This document shows positions 7,194-15,216 of a stretch of DNA of 19,805 nt, piece by piece. The notes beneath the pieces were generated by a model that saw nothing but the letters and a program-made list of their open reading frames with translations, ran no database searches and was not told the origin of the DNA. Position numbers and translations under genes: made by a program. Positions within the stretch are counted from its first letter, which is position 1. Each line of letters opens with the position of its first letter. Source of the DNA: UMGS1002 sp050309735 (GTDB taxonomy: Bacteria > Bacillota > Clostridia > Oscillospirales > CAG-272); contig JBNRMS010000014.1 in assembly GCA_050309735.1 (NCBI GenBank), positions 1-19,805 of the forward strand. Reading direction: 5' to 3'.

Positions 7194-9137
7194 ATGATAA
7201 TCACATTTAAAGAAAAATCAATGGAATATAGTGCTCCTTTGTCAATATTTGATGCCGCAAGAGAGGCGGGCATCCTCACGCGCGCTCACATCGCCGCCGA
7301 GATAGGAGGCGAGTTGTGCGCGCTTACAAAGGTTCTCGACAGAGACGAGAGCGTAAAACTGCTCACATTTGAAGACGCGGGCGGCAAGCACGTCTTCTGG
7401 CACAGCGCCTCGCACGTCCTCGCGCACGCAGTAAAGCGCCTTTATCCCGAGGTTAAGCTGACAATAGGTCCTGCCATCGAGAACGGATTTTATTATGACT
7501 TTGACAGCGCCACCTCCTTCACGCCCGAAATCCTTGCGCAGCTTGAGGGCGAGATGGCGAAAATTATTAAGGAAAATCACCTTATTGAGCGCTTTGAGCT
7601 GCCGCGCGCAGAAGCGATAGCTCTTATGGAGGAGCGGGGCGAGCCCTATAAGGTTGAGCTTATAAACGACCTGCCCGAGGGCGAGGCTATCAGCTTTTAT
7701 CGGCAGGGAGATTTTATTGATCTTTGCGCCGGGCCTCACCTCTATTCAACGGGGGCGATAAAGGCATTTAAGCTGACGCAGTGCACCGGCGCCTATTGGA
7801 AGGGCGACCAGAAAAATAAAATGCTCCAGCGGATTTACGGTGTTGCCTTCCCGAACAAAGACGAGCTGAAAAAATATCTTGAGATGGTTGAGGAGGCAAA
7901 GCGGCGAGACCACAACAAGATAGGGCGCGAGCTTGAATATTTCACGACGGTTGACTATATCGGACAGGGGCTTCCCATTCTCATGCCAAAAGGCGCGAAG
8001 GTGATTCAGTTGCTTCAGCGCTTTGTTGAGGACGAGGAGGCTCGCCGGGGATATCATATCACCAAAACGCCGCTCATGGCAAAGCGCGATCTTTACAAAA
8101 TTTCGGGTCACTGGGATCATTATCGCGACGGAATGTTTATCATAGGCGACCCCGACGATGAGGAGAGCGAGTGCTTCGCGCTCCGCCCGATGACCTGCCC
8201 GTTTCAGTATCAGGTGTTCTTAAATAAAAAGCGCTCATACCGCGACCTGCCGATGCGCCTTGGCGAAACCTCAACCCTTTTCCGCAACGAGGATTCGGGC
8301 GAGATGCACGGGCTTATCAGGGTGCGTCAGTTTACAATTTCAGAGGCACACCTCATAATCACACCCGAGCAGCTTGAGGAGGAATTCAGCGGCTGTCTTG
8401 ACCTTGCGCGCTATATGCTGCGAGCCATAGGTGTTGAGGGAGACTGCACATATCGCTTCTCAAAATGGGATCCGAATAATAAAGAGAAGTATGAGGGAGC
8501 GGCCGAGCAGTGGGATAAGGCAGAGTCTGTGATGAAGAAGCTGCTTGACAGACTGCTTGGCGAGGGCGGATATGTGGTCGGCATTGACGAAGCGGCCTTC
8601 TATGGCCCGAAGCTTGACATTCAGATGAAGAATGTCTACGGCAAGGAGGACACACTTATCACAATCCAGATAGATATGCTGCTTGCGGCAAAGTTTGGCA
8701 TGGAATACACAGACAAAAACGACAAGCGGGTAAACCCCTATATCATTCACCGCACCTCGCTCGGCTGCTACGAGCGCACGCTCGCCTTAATGCTCGAAAA
8801 ATATGCGGGGGCGCTTCCGATGTGGATAGCCCCCGAGCAGATTCGATTCCTGCCTATTGGTGACGAGCAGAATGACTACACAGACGCTCTTGCCGCGAGA
8901 TGCTCAGATCTTGGAATGCGCGTTAGCGTTGACAAGCGAAAAGAGAAGATAGGCTATAAAATCCGCGCGGCTCAGCTTGAGAAGATTCCGTATATGATAA
9001 TCGTTGGCGCAAACGAGGCCGCGGACGGCAGTGTTTCTGTTCGCTCGCGCAAGACGGGCGACATGGGAAGCATGAAGGCGGACGACTTTATAGCATTCGC
9101 AAAGAAGCAGATAGACCAGAGAAATAATGATAACTAA
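7194..9137 (+). CDS. thrS: Threonyl-tRNA synthetase
   Basis: A class II synthetase of 647 residues charging tRNA-Thr in the cytoplasm. Domain order is normal: an N-terminal TGS domain (1-60), an editing domain with the HxxxH pair (H70, H74) and CAGPH (C178, H182), the catalytic core with RPMTCP and the motif 2 stretch TSTLFRNEDSGEMHGL, and the C-terminal anticodon-binding domain (from ~540). The ATG at 7194 gives a typical TGS start. An in-frame ATG at 7182 lies only one base from AGAAAGG, too close to use it. Spacing from AGAAAGG to 7194 is 13 bases, a little long. A 120-nt stretch separates the T-box terminator from the start. Expression is controlled by the threonine T-box upstream. Confidence 0.97.
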   Translation: MIITFKEKSMEYSAPLSIFDAAREAGILTRAHIAAEIGGELCALTKVLDRDESVKLLTFEDAGGKHVFWHSASHVLAHAVKRLYPEVKLTIGPAIENGFYYDFDSATSFTPEILAQLEGEMAKIIKENHLIERFELPRAEAIALMEERGEPYKVELINDLPEGEAISFYRQGDFIDLCAGPHLYSTGAIKAFKLTQCTGAYWKGDQKNKMLQRIYGVAFPNKDELKKYLEMVEEAKRRDHNKIGRELEYFTTVDYIGQGLPILMPKGAKVIQLLQRFVEDEEARRGYHITKTPLMAKRDLYKISGHWDHYRDGMFIIGDPDDEESECFALRPMTCPFQYQVFLNKKRSYRDLPMRLGETSTLFRNEDSGEMHGLIRVRQFTISEAHLIITPEQLEEEFSGCLDLARYMLRAIGVEGDCTYRFSKWDPNNKEKYEGAAEQWDKAESVMKKLLDRLLGEGGYVVGIDEAAFYGPKLDIQMKNVYGKEDTLITIQIDMLLAAKFGMEYTDKNDKRVNPYIIHRTSLGCYERTLALMLEKYAGALPMWIAPEQIRFLPIGDEQNDYTDALAARCSDLGMRVSVDKRKEKIGYKIRAAQLEKIPYMIIVGANEAADGSVSVRSRKTGDMGSMKADDFIAFAKKQIDQRNNDN

Positions 9138-9142
9138 ATAAA

Positions 9143-9186
9143 AACACATCTGGGGAACTTTAATATTAAAGTTCCCCAGATGTGTT
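9143..9186. terminator. Perfect palindromic terminator between thrS and the DUF4349 gene
   Basis: A 44-bp perfect palindrome: arms 9143-9164 and 9165-9186, each 22 bp, centred in AATATT. It is followed by CTTT on plus and by TATTTAGTT on minus. It lies between convergent genes and should terminate both. Confidence 0.85.
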
Positions 9187-9214
9187 CTTTGGAGAGCCTC
9201 GTTACCGGCTCTCT

Positions 9215-10165
9215 TTATACTTTCTTTCTATACTTTTTTATAATGAGGTACATCACAAATCCAATGCCCCCGAAAATGAAGGCAAGCACAAGCAGGGTTG
9301 GAATTGAATAGACAAATCCGACCGTGAAGTCCTCCCACCCATCTGCGAAATTCTGCCAGCTCTCCTTGAAGGCAACCGAGAGTCTCTCGCCGAATGTAGC
9401 GGGTTCTTTTACCTGCTCGGTGTATTCGATCACCTCGCGAATCTCAAGGTTTACGGTCGAGTAGGCAACCCTGCTCTTATAATAATTCAACCTTGTGTTA
9501 TTTGCCTCGATTTCCTCGATAACGTCATAGAGCCGCTCCTGAATCTGGAGCATATACTCAACCGAGCTCGCCTTCTCATACATATTGAGAAGGGCGGTTT
9601 TCTCGGCCTCAAGCGTTGCAAGGCGCGAGACAATGTCGTAGTACTGCGCGCTTATGTCGTCGACGATACTGGAGCTGTTCACTATATTTATCAAGTCTCC
9701 GAGCGAGGAGAGAAATTCGTCAAGCCTGTCGGCCGGAATGCGGATGGCGTAGGTAGCCGAGCGGGTGTAATAGTAGGCTCTATCAGAGATGCTTCTGCCC
9801 GAAAATTTCGAGGACTCAACATATCCGCCGGCGCTTGCGACCGAGGAGTCGATGCCCATTGTTGCGATGTCAAATTCCTTTGTTTCTCCGTTGATGCTGA
9901 CAGTCTTTATTATCTTGCGCTCGTATTGCGCGCCGTCGCCGGTCGGTTCTGCGTTTTCACTATCTTTTGGGGAGGCATTATAGTCGTAATCTATGCCTTC
10001 TTGATAATTTTTCTCGCTATTTCCCGAGCGTTCGTTCGAGGAGTCGGCGACGCCCAAATAGTCGGAACTTTCGCCTTTTGCCCCGCTCGAACAGCCTGCC
10101 GCAAGCGGCACAAGAATAACAATAAGCAGTGATAGGGCGATTGCAATAAGATATGATTTTTTCAT
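9215..10165 (-). CDS. DUF4349 lipoprotein with C-terminal membrane helix
   Basis: 316 residues. The N-terminus is a lipoprotein signal with lipobox LAAGC (Cys25), followed by a Ser/Asp/Glu-rich linker to ~80. Residues ~82-270 match the DUF4349 pattern: a beta segment (IIKTVSINGETKEFDIA), RIPADRLDEFLSSL, a charged helical region (SRLATLEAEKTALL to EEIEANNTRLNYY) likely forming a coiled coil, and a closing strand STVNLEI. A hydrophobic segment at about 283-310 and a Lys/Arg tail end the protein, so it is anchored at both ends on the outer membrane face. The family's biochemical role is unknown to me. AAGGAG six bases before the ATG supports the start. It is monocistronic. Confidence 0.88.
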   Translation of the reverse strand: MKKSYLIAIALSLLIVILVPLAAGCSSGAKGESSDYLGVADSSNERSGNSEKNYQEGIDYDYNASPKDSENAEPTGDGAQYERKIIKTVSINGETKEFDIATMGIDSSVASAGGYVESSKFSGRSISDRAYYYTRSATYAIRIPADRLDEFLSSLGDLINIVNSSSIVDDISAQYYDIVSRLATLEAEKTALLNMYEKASSVEYMLQIQERLYDVIEEIEANNTRLNYYKSRVAYSTVNLEIREVIEYTEQVKEPATFGERLSVAFKESWQNFADGWEDFTVGFVYSIPTLLVLAFIFGGIGFVMYLIIKKYRKKV

Positions 10166-10200
10166 GTTATACTCCTTCGGTTAGTTTTATTTATACTAAT

Positions 10201-10230
10201 ATTGTATTAAAATACTGTAGTCTAACACAA
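10201..10230 (-). promoter_or_regulatory. Candidate promoter of the DUF4349 gene
   Basis: On minus, TTGTGT (10230-10225), an 18-bp spacer and TACAAT (10206-10201). This would place the start about 30 nt upstream of the coding start. Both hexamers deviate from consensus. Confidence 0.4.
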
Positions 10231-10329
10231 TGCTTCCTCCATCTCTGCCATAAAAGGCTTGTGCGCCCCTGTCCGGGATTTGGCGCGGCATGCTTCAAAT
10301 CAAACAAAAGCAATATCTGATTTTTTGCG

Positions 10330-10362
10330 GGGTGGAAGCTTTTTTAGGGGAAGCTTCCACCC
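10330..10362 (-). terminator. Hairpin downstream of valS
   Basis: GGGTGGAAGCTT (10330-10341) and AAGCTTCCACCC (10351-10362) form a 12-bp stem with a 9-nt loop, about 40 bp past the valS stop codon. On minus it is followed by CCGCAAAAAA rather than T residues, so it is not a textbook intrinsic terminator in that direction. On plus a T-rich stretch follows after GGCGCG. Confidence 0.55.
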
Positions 10363-10399
10363 GGCGCGTTTTTGTCTTTTCTGACTTTTAATCTGTTTT

Positions 10400-13060
10400 T
10401 TAATCGGTGATTGATTTTAGTTTTGCCAGTGCAGCCTCAATGCCCGCTTTGCTCTCGCGGTACTTATCAAGCTTTGCCCGCTCGGCTTCGACCACGGCCG
10501 CGGGGGCCTTTGAAACAAATGCCACATTTGAGAGCTTGACTGCGAGCCGCGCAATCTCGCCCTCGATTTTGGCAAGCTCGGCGCTAAGTCGGGCATGTTC
10601 CTTTTTGGTGTCAATGAGATCTGAGAGAGGTAGATAGAGGGTAGCGGCGTCAGTGATAATCTGGATGGAATCATCAGCCGAGATTATACCGTCAAAGTTC
10701 TCGCTCACCTCTACCTGCGAGGCAGAGGCAAGGCGCAAGAAGAAATGTGCGGTGTGGTGGTTGAAACTGTCAGTGTGCTTTGTCGCGATATAGATTTTTG
10801 ATTTTTGTGAGGGCGGGATATTCATCTCGCTGCGCCGGGCGCGGACGGCTCGTATGGCGGCTATCACTCGCTCTGTTTTCTCGGCCTCATTGGGGAAGGA
10901 GAGGGCGGGATCGGGGGTTGGATAGTCTGATATCATTATGCTTGCAGCGTCGCCTTCGCGCGGGAGCGAGAGATAGATTTCCTCGGTGATAAAGGGCATG
11001 AAGGGGTGTAGCAGCTTAAGTGTTCCGGTCAGCACAAAGGCGAGCACATTCTGCGCCGTGATATTCTCGGGCGTGTCTTTATTTGCGAGCCTTGATTTTG
11101 AGATTTCAATATACCAGTCGCAGAAAACATCCCAGATAAAATCATAAAGCGAGGAAAGGGCAACGCCAAGCTCGAATCGGTCAAGAGCCGAGCGAACGGC
11201 GCCGACAAGCGTGTTATATTTGTCAAGAATCCATTTGTCCTCAAGCGAGAGGGCTTCGGACTCGGGCAGAGCGACCTTATCAATTGTCAGGTTCATACGA
11301 ACAAAACGCGAGGCGTTCCAGAGCTTATTTGCGAAATTGCGCGCCGCCTCAATTTTTTCGTCCGAGAAGCGCATATCGTTTCCGGGGCTGTTGCCGGTGG
11401 CAAGAGCAAAGCGTAGGGCATCAGCGCCGTACTTCTCGATTACCTCGAGCGGGTCGATACCGTTGCCGAGCGATTTTGACATTTTTCTTCCCTCGCCGTC
11501 GCGCACAAGACCGTGTATGAAGACTGTTGAGAAGGGGATTTTGCCGGTGTGCTCAAGTCCCGAGAAGATCATGCGCGAGACCCAGAAGGTGATAATATCA
11601 TAACCTGTGACAAGGACGCTTGTCGGGTAGTATTTTTCAAGGTCGGTCGTCATGTCGGGCCAGCCCATTGTTGAGAAGGGCCAGAGTGCCGAGGAAAACC
11701 AGGTGTCAAGCACGTCGGGGTCCTGCCGGGTGGGCGCACCGCACTCAGGGCAGATTGTGACATCCTCTTTTGAGACATGTATCTCGCCGCACTCGTCGCA
11801 ATAGAAGGCCGGGATGCGATGACCCCACCAGAGCTGGCGGCTAATGCACCAGTCGTGCAGATTTTCCATCCAATTGATATAGATTTTGCTGAAGCGCTCG
11901 GGCTCAAACTTAATGCTCCCGTTCTTAACAGCCTCGATAGCCGGGGGGGTGAGCGGCGCCATTTTCACGAACCACTGGTCGCTTGTCAGCGGCTCGACGG
12001 TGGTTGAGCAGCGGTAGCAACTGCCGACATTGTGTGTGTGAGCCTCTACCACCCCAAGGTAGCCACCCTCTTTGAGGTCGGCTACCACGGCTTTTCTCGC
12101 CGCATAGCGCTCCATTCCCTCGTATTTCCCGCCGAGCTGATTTATCGAGCCGTCGTCGTTCATTACCTTGATTATCGGCAAATTGTGTCTCATTCCCACC
12201 TCAAAGTCATTGGGGTCGTGTGCCGGGGTGATTTTGACGCAGCCGGTTCCGAAATCGGCGTCGACATACTCGTCGGCAATCACCGGAATCTCGCGGCCTA
12301 CAAGCGGGAGAAGGAGCATTTTTCCGACAAGGTGAGAATAGCGCTCATCGGCGGGGTTTACTGCCACAGCGGTGTCGCCAAGCATTGTCTCGGGGCGAGT
12401 TGTCGCCACTTCAAGAAAACCCGAGCCGTCAGAGAGGGGGTAGCGGATATGCCAGAAGTGACCGGCCTGCTCGTCGTATTCAACCTCGGCGTCGGATAGT
12501 GCAGTTCGGCATTGGGGGCACCAGTTAATTATACGGTATCCGCGGTAGATTAGACCCTTCTCATAGAGGTTTACAAAAACCTCGCGCACGGCGCGCGACA
12601 GACCCTCATCCATTGTGAATCTCTCGCGGCTCCAGTCGCAGGAGGAACCGAGCTTTTTGAGCTGGTCGATTATCCGGCTGCCGTATTTATTTTTCCAGTC
12701 CCAGACGCGCTCAAGGAATTTCTCGCGTCCGAGGTCATGGCGGGATAGACCTTCGCGCAGACGCAGGTCTTCCTCAACCTTAATTTGTGTGGCTATCCCG
12801 GCGTGGTCTGTGCCGGGCAGCCAGAGGGCGCTGTAGCCATCCATTCTCTTATAGCGTATGAGGATATCCTGAAGGGTTTCGTCAAAGGCGTGCCCCATAT
12901 GGAGCTGACCGGTGACATTGGGGGGCGGGATTACAATAGAGAAGGGAGGTTTACCGTCGTCAATTGTGGGTGTGAAGTAGCGGTTATCGCTCCAGCTTTT
13001 GTAGATTCTGTCCTCAAAGTCTGAGGGTGAGTATCTTTTGGGTAATTCGTGATTGTTCAT
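10400..13060 (-). CDS. valS: Valyl-tRNA synthetase
   Basis: A class I synthetase of 886 residues that charges tRNA-Val and edits mischarged Thr. Visible marks are the HIGH motif as HMGH (residues 54-57, after PPPNVTGQL), the CP1 editing domain (~180-400, with TTRPETMLGDTAVAV), a Cys-rich zinc-like segment CDECGE...CPECG (421-440), KMSKS (526-530) and the C-terminal coiled-coil tRNA arm (~815-880). The chosen ATG follows GGAAAGG by six bases; an upstream in-frame ATG has none. The EEP lipoprotein gene ends 55 bp upstream on the same strand. That gap holds a CGGGGGC/GCCCCCG hairpin without a T tract, so transcription from the valine T-box further upstream can probably continue into valS. Confidence 0.97.
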   Translation of the reverse strand: MNNHELPKRYSPSDFEDRIYKSWSDNRYFTPTIDDGKPPFSIVIPPPNVTGQLHMGHAFDETLQDILIRYKRMDGYSALWLPGTDHAGIATQIKVEEDLRLREGLSRHDLGREKFLERVWDWKNKYGSRIIDQLKKLGSSCDWSRERFTMDEGLSRAVREVFVNLYEKGLIYRGYRIINWCPQCRTALSDAEVEYDEQAGHFWHIRYPLSDGSGFLEVATTRPETMLGDTAVAVNPADERYSHLVGKMLLLPLVGREIPVIADEYVDADFGTGCVKITPAHDPNDFEVGMRHNLPIIKVMNDDGSINQLGGKYEGMERYAARKAVVADLKEGGYLGVVEAHTHNVGSCYRCSTTVEPLTSDQWFVKMAPLTPPAIEAVKNGSIKFEPERFSKIYINWMENLHDWCISRQLWWGHRIPAFYCDECGEIHVSKEDVTICPECGAPTRQDPDVLDTWFSSALWPFSTMGWPDMTTDLEKYYPTSVLVTGYDIITFWVSRMIFSGLEHTGKIPFSTVFIHGLVRDGEGRKMSKSLGNGIDPLEVIEKYGADALRFALATGNSPGNDMRFSDEKIEAARNFANKLWNASRFVRMNLTIDKVALPESEALSLEDKWILDKYNTLVGAVRSALDRFELGVALSSLYDFIWDVFCDWYIEISKSRLANKDTPENITAQNVLAFVLTGTLKLLHPFMPFITEEIYLSLPREGDAASIMISDYPTPDPALSFPNEAEKTERVIAAIRAVRARRSEMNIPPSQKSKIYIATKHTDSFNHHTAHFFLRLASASQVEVSENFDGIISADDSIQIITDAATLYLPLSDLIDTKKEHARLSAELAKIEGEIARLAVKLSNVAFVSKAPAAVVEAERAKLDKYRESKAGIEAALAKLKSITD

Positions 13061-13100
13061 AATATCCTTTCCGCGGCGGGGGCGCATCTTGCCCCCGTCT

Positions 13101-13127
13101 ATTATATATGTCGTTTTATTTCTTCAA
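13101..13127 (-). promoter_or_regulatory. Possible internal promoter before valS
   Basis: On minus, TTGAAG (13127-13122), 15 bp and TATAAT (13106-13101), overlapping the end of the EEP gene. The spacing is short and the -35 poor, so this may be chance AT-rich sequence. If active it would let valS escape T-box control. Confidence 0.25.
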
Positions 13128-14489
13128 AAGTTTCATCTCGGAGATTGCTGCGTAATGGTCTGAGGCATAATATCCGTCGAAGGTGTCGTAAATAATTCTG
13201 TATTTTATTACATCCCAGTCTGCTTCGGAAACCAAAACAAGGTCAATGGGAAGGCTTGCGTAGTCTTGCGATCTGAATTTGTTGAATGAACCGGCGCCGA
13301 CACTGTCAATGGCGAGGTCTTTTGTGTCTTTGAGAGTTTCGGAGGTGAGTTGCGCATGATAAGGTTTTGTGCTGTTAAAATTAAAATCTCCGGTGACGGT
13401 AACAGGATAGTCATATTTGTTGGTAATCTTTTTTATATATTCAAGTAATACTCGTGTCTGATTCTCCACAAAGATAGAATTATCAAATCCGAAATGTGTA
13501 TTGAAATGAATAAAGCGTTCTCCTGTGGCAATCACTTCAAACACGACATACATTCCGAGCCTCTCGGTGGTGGCATTCCACTCTTTTGAGATTTTAAGTG
13601 TCTCTGGGCTTTCGGTGAGCCAGAAAGAACCCGAGTCTATCGGCAAGAGGGTGGCAGTTTTATAAATCACCCCGATTTTTGGGTTTTTATCGGCGCCGAT
13701 GCGAGAGTAACCAATGCGCGGGAGATTAACGTCAAAATAACTGCGCCACGTAGCGCTGCATTCCTGAACGCCAATCGAATCGGGCGAGTATGTAGTTATC
13801 AACGAAAGAATCCGCGGCATCCGCTTGACGAGCGTGTGCATAGATGGGTCTACTGTCGTGACATTTGCATACTCGGTGTCTGTGGCGAGCAGGTTTTGGG
13901 TCATGATTTTGAGGTACTCAGAGGAGTCCTCTTGGTGGTCGGCTGAGATGTCGGGTGAGATTGAGAGCGTGCTCTTATCAGTTCCCGTTGTAAAAAGATA
14001 ATTCTCAACAAAATACTCGGCCGCCTTAATAGTCATATAATCGGTTCCCCCTAAAATGATTATCCGTTTTTCGACGACTCGGATGATAAAACTGTTAGCC
14101 TCAAGGCCGCTTATGTCAAGCGAGACCTGATCGCCGATTCTTTCAGTGCTGCCTACCAAAATTTCGTATTCAGACACCGGATTTATTTTATGGTCGGTTG
14201 TTATTGGCAGATATATGCCGGTTAGTTCATTTATGGCGTTGTTTATAGACAGCGCCGCATCAATCACGGCGGCCGAGGCTCTCTCGCTGCGCACAAGAGT
14301 GTAGCGCGCAGAGCCGCCGCTGACAAGCTTAAGCATACCGTCGTCGGGAGTGGTGGTAACATCGGAATTGTCGGAGCTATCCGAGCTGTCGGTTAGTTCG
14401 CTATCCGGCAAGCTGCCGATGCAGCTCGCGAGAGCAAGGGTAAAAATAAGCGTTAAGAGAAGCGCGAGTAGGGTTGCTGTTTTTTTCAT
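13116..14489 (-). CDS. Surface lipoprotein with EEP-family phosphodiesterase domain
   Basis: 457 residues. The signal peptide ends in lipobox LASC (Cys23), followed by a Ser/Asp-rich linker to ~50. Residues ~52-170 (with YEILVGSTER and a GGTDYMTIKAAEYFVENYL end) resemble the N-terminal accessory domain seen in some glycosidases. Residues ~192-457 are an endonuclease/exonuclease/phosphatase fold: TQN (197-199), QE (242-243), NTH (330-332), GDFN (367-370) and SDH (443-445), so the metal and catalytic residues are present. The substrate is unknown: nucleic acid, phospholipid and sugar phosphate are all possible outside the membrane. ATG 14489 gives the lipoprotein signal, but GGAGGTG lies about 24 bases upstream, so its ribosome binding is unusual. 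It lies between a valine T-box and valS on the same strand. Confidence 0.85.
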   Translation of the reverse strand: MKKTATLLALLLTLIFTLALASCIGSLPDSELTDSSDSSDNSDVTTTPDDGMLKLVSGGSARYTLVRSERASAAVIDAALSINNAINELTGIYLPITTDHKINPVSEYEILVGSTERIGDQVSLDISGLEANSFIIRVVEKRIIILGGTDYMTIKAAEYFVENYLFTTGTDKSTLSISPDISADHQEDSSEYLKIMTQNLLATDTEYANVTTVDPSMHTLVKRMPRILSLITTYSPDSIGVQECSATWRSYFDVNLPRIGYSRIGADKNPKIGVIYKTATLLPIDSGSFWLTESPETLKISKEWNATTERLGMYVVFEVIATGERFIHFNTHFGFDNSIFVENQTRVLLEYIKKITNKYDYPVTVTGDFNFNSTKPYHAQLTSETLKDTKDLAIDSVGAGSFNKFRSQDYASLPIDLVLVSEADWDVIKYRIIYDTFDGYYASDHYAAISEMKLLKK

Positions 14490-14520
14490 AACTTTTGTTC
14501 GGCAAAAGCCACACCTCCAT

Positions 14521-14563
14521 ATAAAAATAATAAAACTCCACATCCCATATCAGGACGTGGAGT
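14521..14563 (-). terminator. Terminator of the valine T-box
   Basis: Read on minus, ACTCCACGTCC and GGATGTGGAGT form an 11-bp stem with one G-U pair, followed by TTTTATTATTTTTAT. It lies just after the T-box motif and before the EEP start codon, as expected for the attenuator of the leader. Confidence 0.85.
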
Positions 14564-14797
14564 ACGTGGTACCACCTGATTTCGCGCAATACAAGCGCGC
14601 ACTTTACGGCAGTCAGTATCCTCTGACAGCCCGGCAGATAACGGTGCCTCCGTCGGAAGTTACACTCCTGTCGCCCTCTGATAGGATTCTCGCCCCCGAT
14701 GTTCGGAAGTGACTTTAGCGACGCCCGCCCCGGACTTTCACCCGCCGTCCGTTCTCTTTGCGCGATAAGCCGCCTACTACTCTTCGTCATCACATTT
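14521..14797 (-). promoter_or_regulatory. Valine T-box leader
   Basis: On minus, the basal stem GATG-AC-GAAG (14791-14782) pairs with CTTC-CGAA-CATC (14709-14698), whose AC/CGAA internal loop looks like the stem I K-turn. AGTA follows on the 5' side of the specifier loop. The 3' side reads AAA-GTC-A, giving specifier GTC (Val) at 14713-14711. The T-box motif AGGTGGTACCACG is at 14577-14565; its UGGU fits a tRNA with A73, as tRNA-Val has. A terminator follows. The first gene downstream is the EEP lipoprotein gene, then valS. Confidence 0.9.
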
Positions 14798-14802
14798 AAT
14801 AA

Positions 14803-14831
14803 AGTATAACATAGGGGAATTATTTTGTCAA
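14803..14831 (-). promoter_or_regulatory. Promoter of the valine T-box operon
   Basis: On minus, TTGACA (14831-14826), a 17-bp spacer and TATACT (14808-14803). The predicted start is at about 14796, directly before stem I of the T-box. Confidence 0.85.
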
Positions 14832-14884
14832 TATTTATTAATGGGCGAAAAATGCGAATTATCTTATAAAAATCAAAAAAGCAC

Positions 14885-14913
14885 TTGACAAGCAAAGAGG
14901 CATTTGGTATAAT
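14885..14913 (+). promoter_or_regulatory. Promoter of tRNA-Thr
   Basis: A full consensus TTGACA (14885-14890), 17 bp and TATAAT (14908-14913). The start is expected around 14920, giving a short leader that includes the 12-bp palindrome GCCGATATCGGC (14924-14935), which overlaps the first two tRNA bases. Confidence 0.9.
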
Positions 14914-14933
14914 ATCAATCGTCGCCGATATCG

Positions 14934-15009
14934 GCTGGTATGGCTCAGTAGGTAGAGCACATCCTTGGTAAGGATGAGGTCATCAGTTCGATTCTGATTA
15001 CCAGCTCCA
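14934..15009 (+). tRNA. tRNA-Thr (anticodon GGT)
   Basis: 76 nt with encoded CCA. The acceptor stem GCTGGTA pairs with TACCAGC; D arm GCTC/GAGC; anticodon stem CATCC/GGATG with loop TTGGTAA (anticodon GGT at 14967-14969); T arm ATCAG/CTGAT with TTCGATT. The discriminator is T. It reads ACC and ACT codons. Anticodon and discriminator are exactly complementary to the specifier ACC and the TGGA of the thrS T-box in this window. Confidence 0.97.
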
Positions 15010-15011
15010 AT

Positions 15012-15049
15012 AAAAAGCGTCCGCTAAGAAGCGGGTGCTTTTTTGTTTT
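15012..15049 (+). terminator. Terminator of tRNA-Thr
   Basis: AAAAAGCGTCCGC and GCGGGTGCTTTTT form a 13-bp stem with two G-U pairs around TAAGAA, running into T-rich sequence. It begins three bases after the tRNA CCA end. Confidence 0.85.
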
Positions 15050-15097
15050 GTATTGTTTATCTTGATATTTTTTGTATATTGTGAAGTAAGATAAATA

Positions 15098-15126
15098 TTG
15101 TATATTGTCAAATTATATGATATAAT
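15098..15126 (+). promoter_or_regulatory. Promoter of the GDPD-HAD operon
   Basis: TTGTAT (15098-15103), 17 bp and TATAAT (15121-15126), the latter with an extended TG (TGATATAAT). The -10 is the left edge of repeat copy A, so the transcript would start with the repeat's hairpin at its 5' end. Confidence 0.65.
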
Positions 15127-15216
15127 ATACACATTGGTAGCTTTCGAAGAAAGCTGCGATGTCGCAACGGCGAGGTTGCGCATGGGAGAAATTCACTTGC
15201 GACTATGATATAATAT
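15119..15216 (+). repeat. Promoter-hairpin repeat, copy A
   Basis: A 98-bp unit from GATATAATAT to GATATAATAT, ungapped match to copy C upstream of glyA. It contains a 9-bp hairpin (TAGCTTTC arm, GAA loop, GAAAGCTG arm), GTCGCAA (15161-15167) able to pair either with TTGCG (15176-15180) or with TTGCGAC (15197-15203), and a second extended -10, TGATATAAT, at its right edge. No ribosome binding site or real coding start is visible in it, although the GDPD frame happens to stay open from 15159. Confidence 0.8.

Noticed and set aside
14401..14895. 164-codon minus-strand open frame over the valine T-box
   Set aside because: It overlaps a well-supported structured leader, its promoter and the EEP signal-peptide region in another frame.
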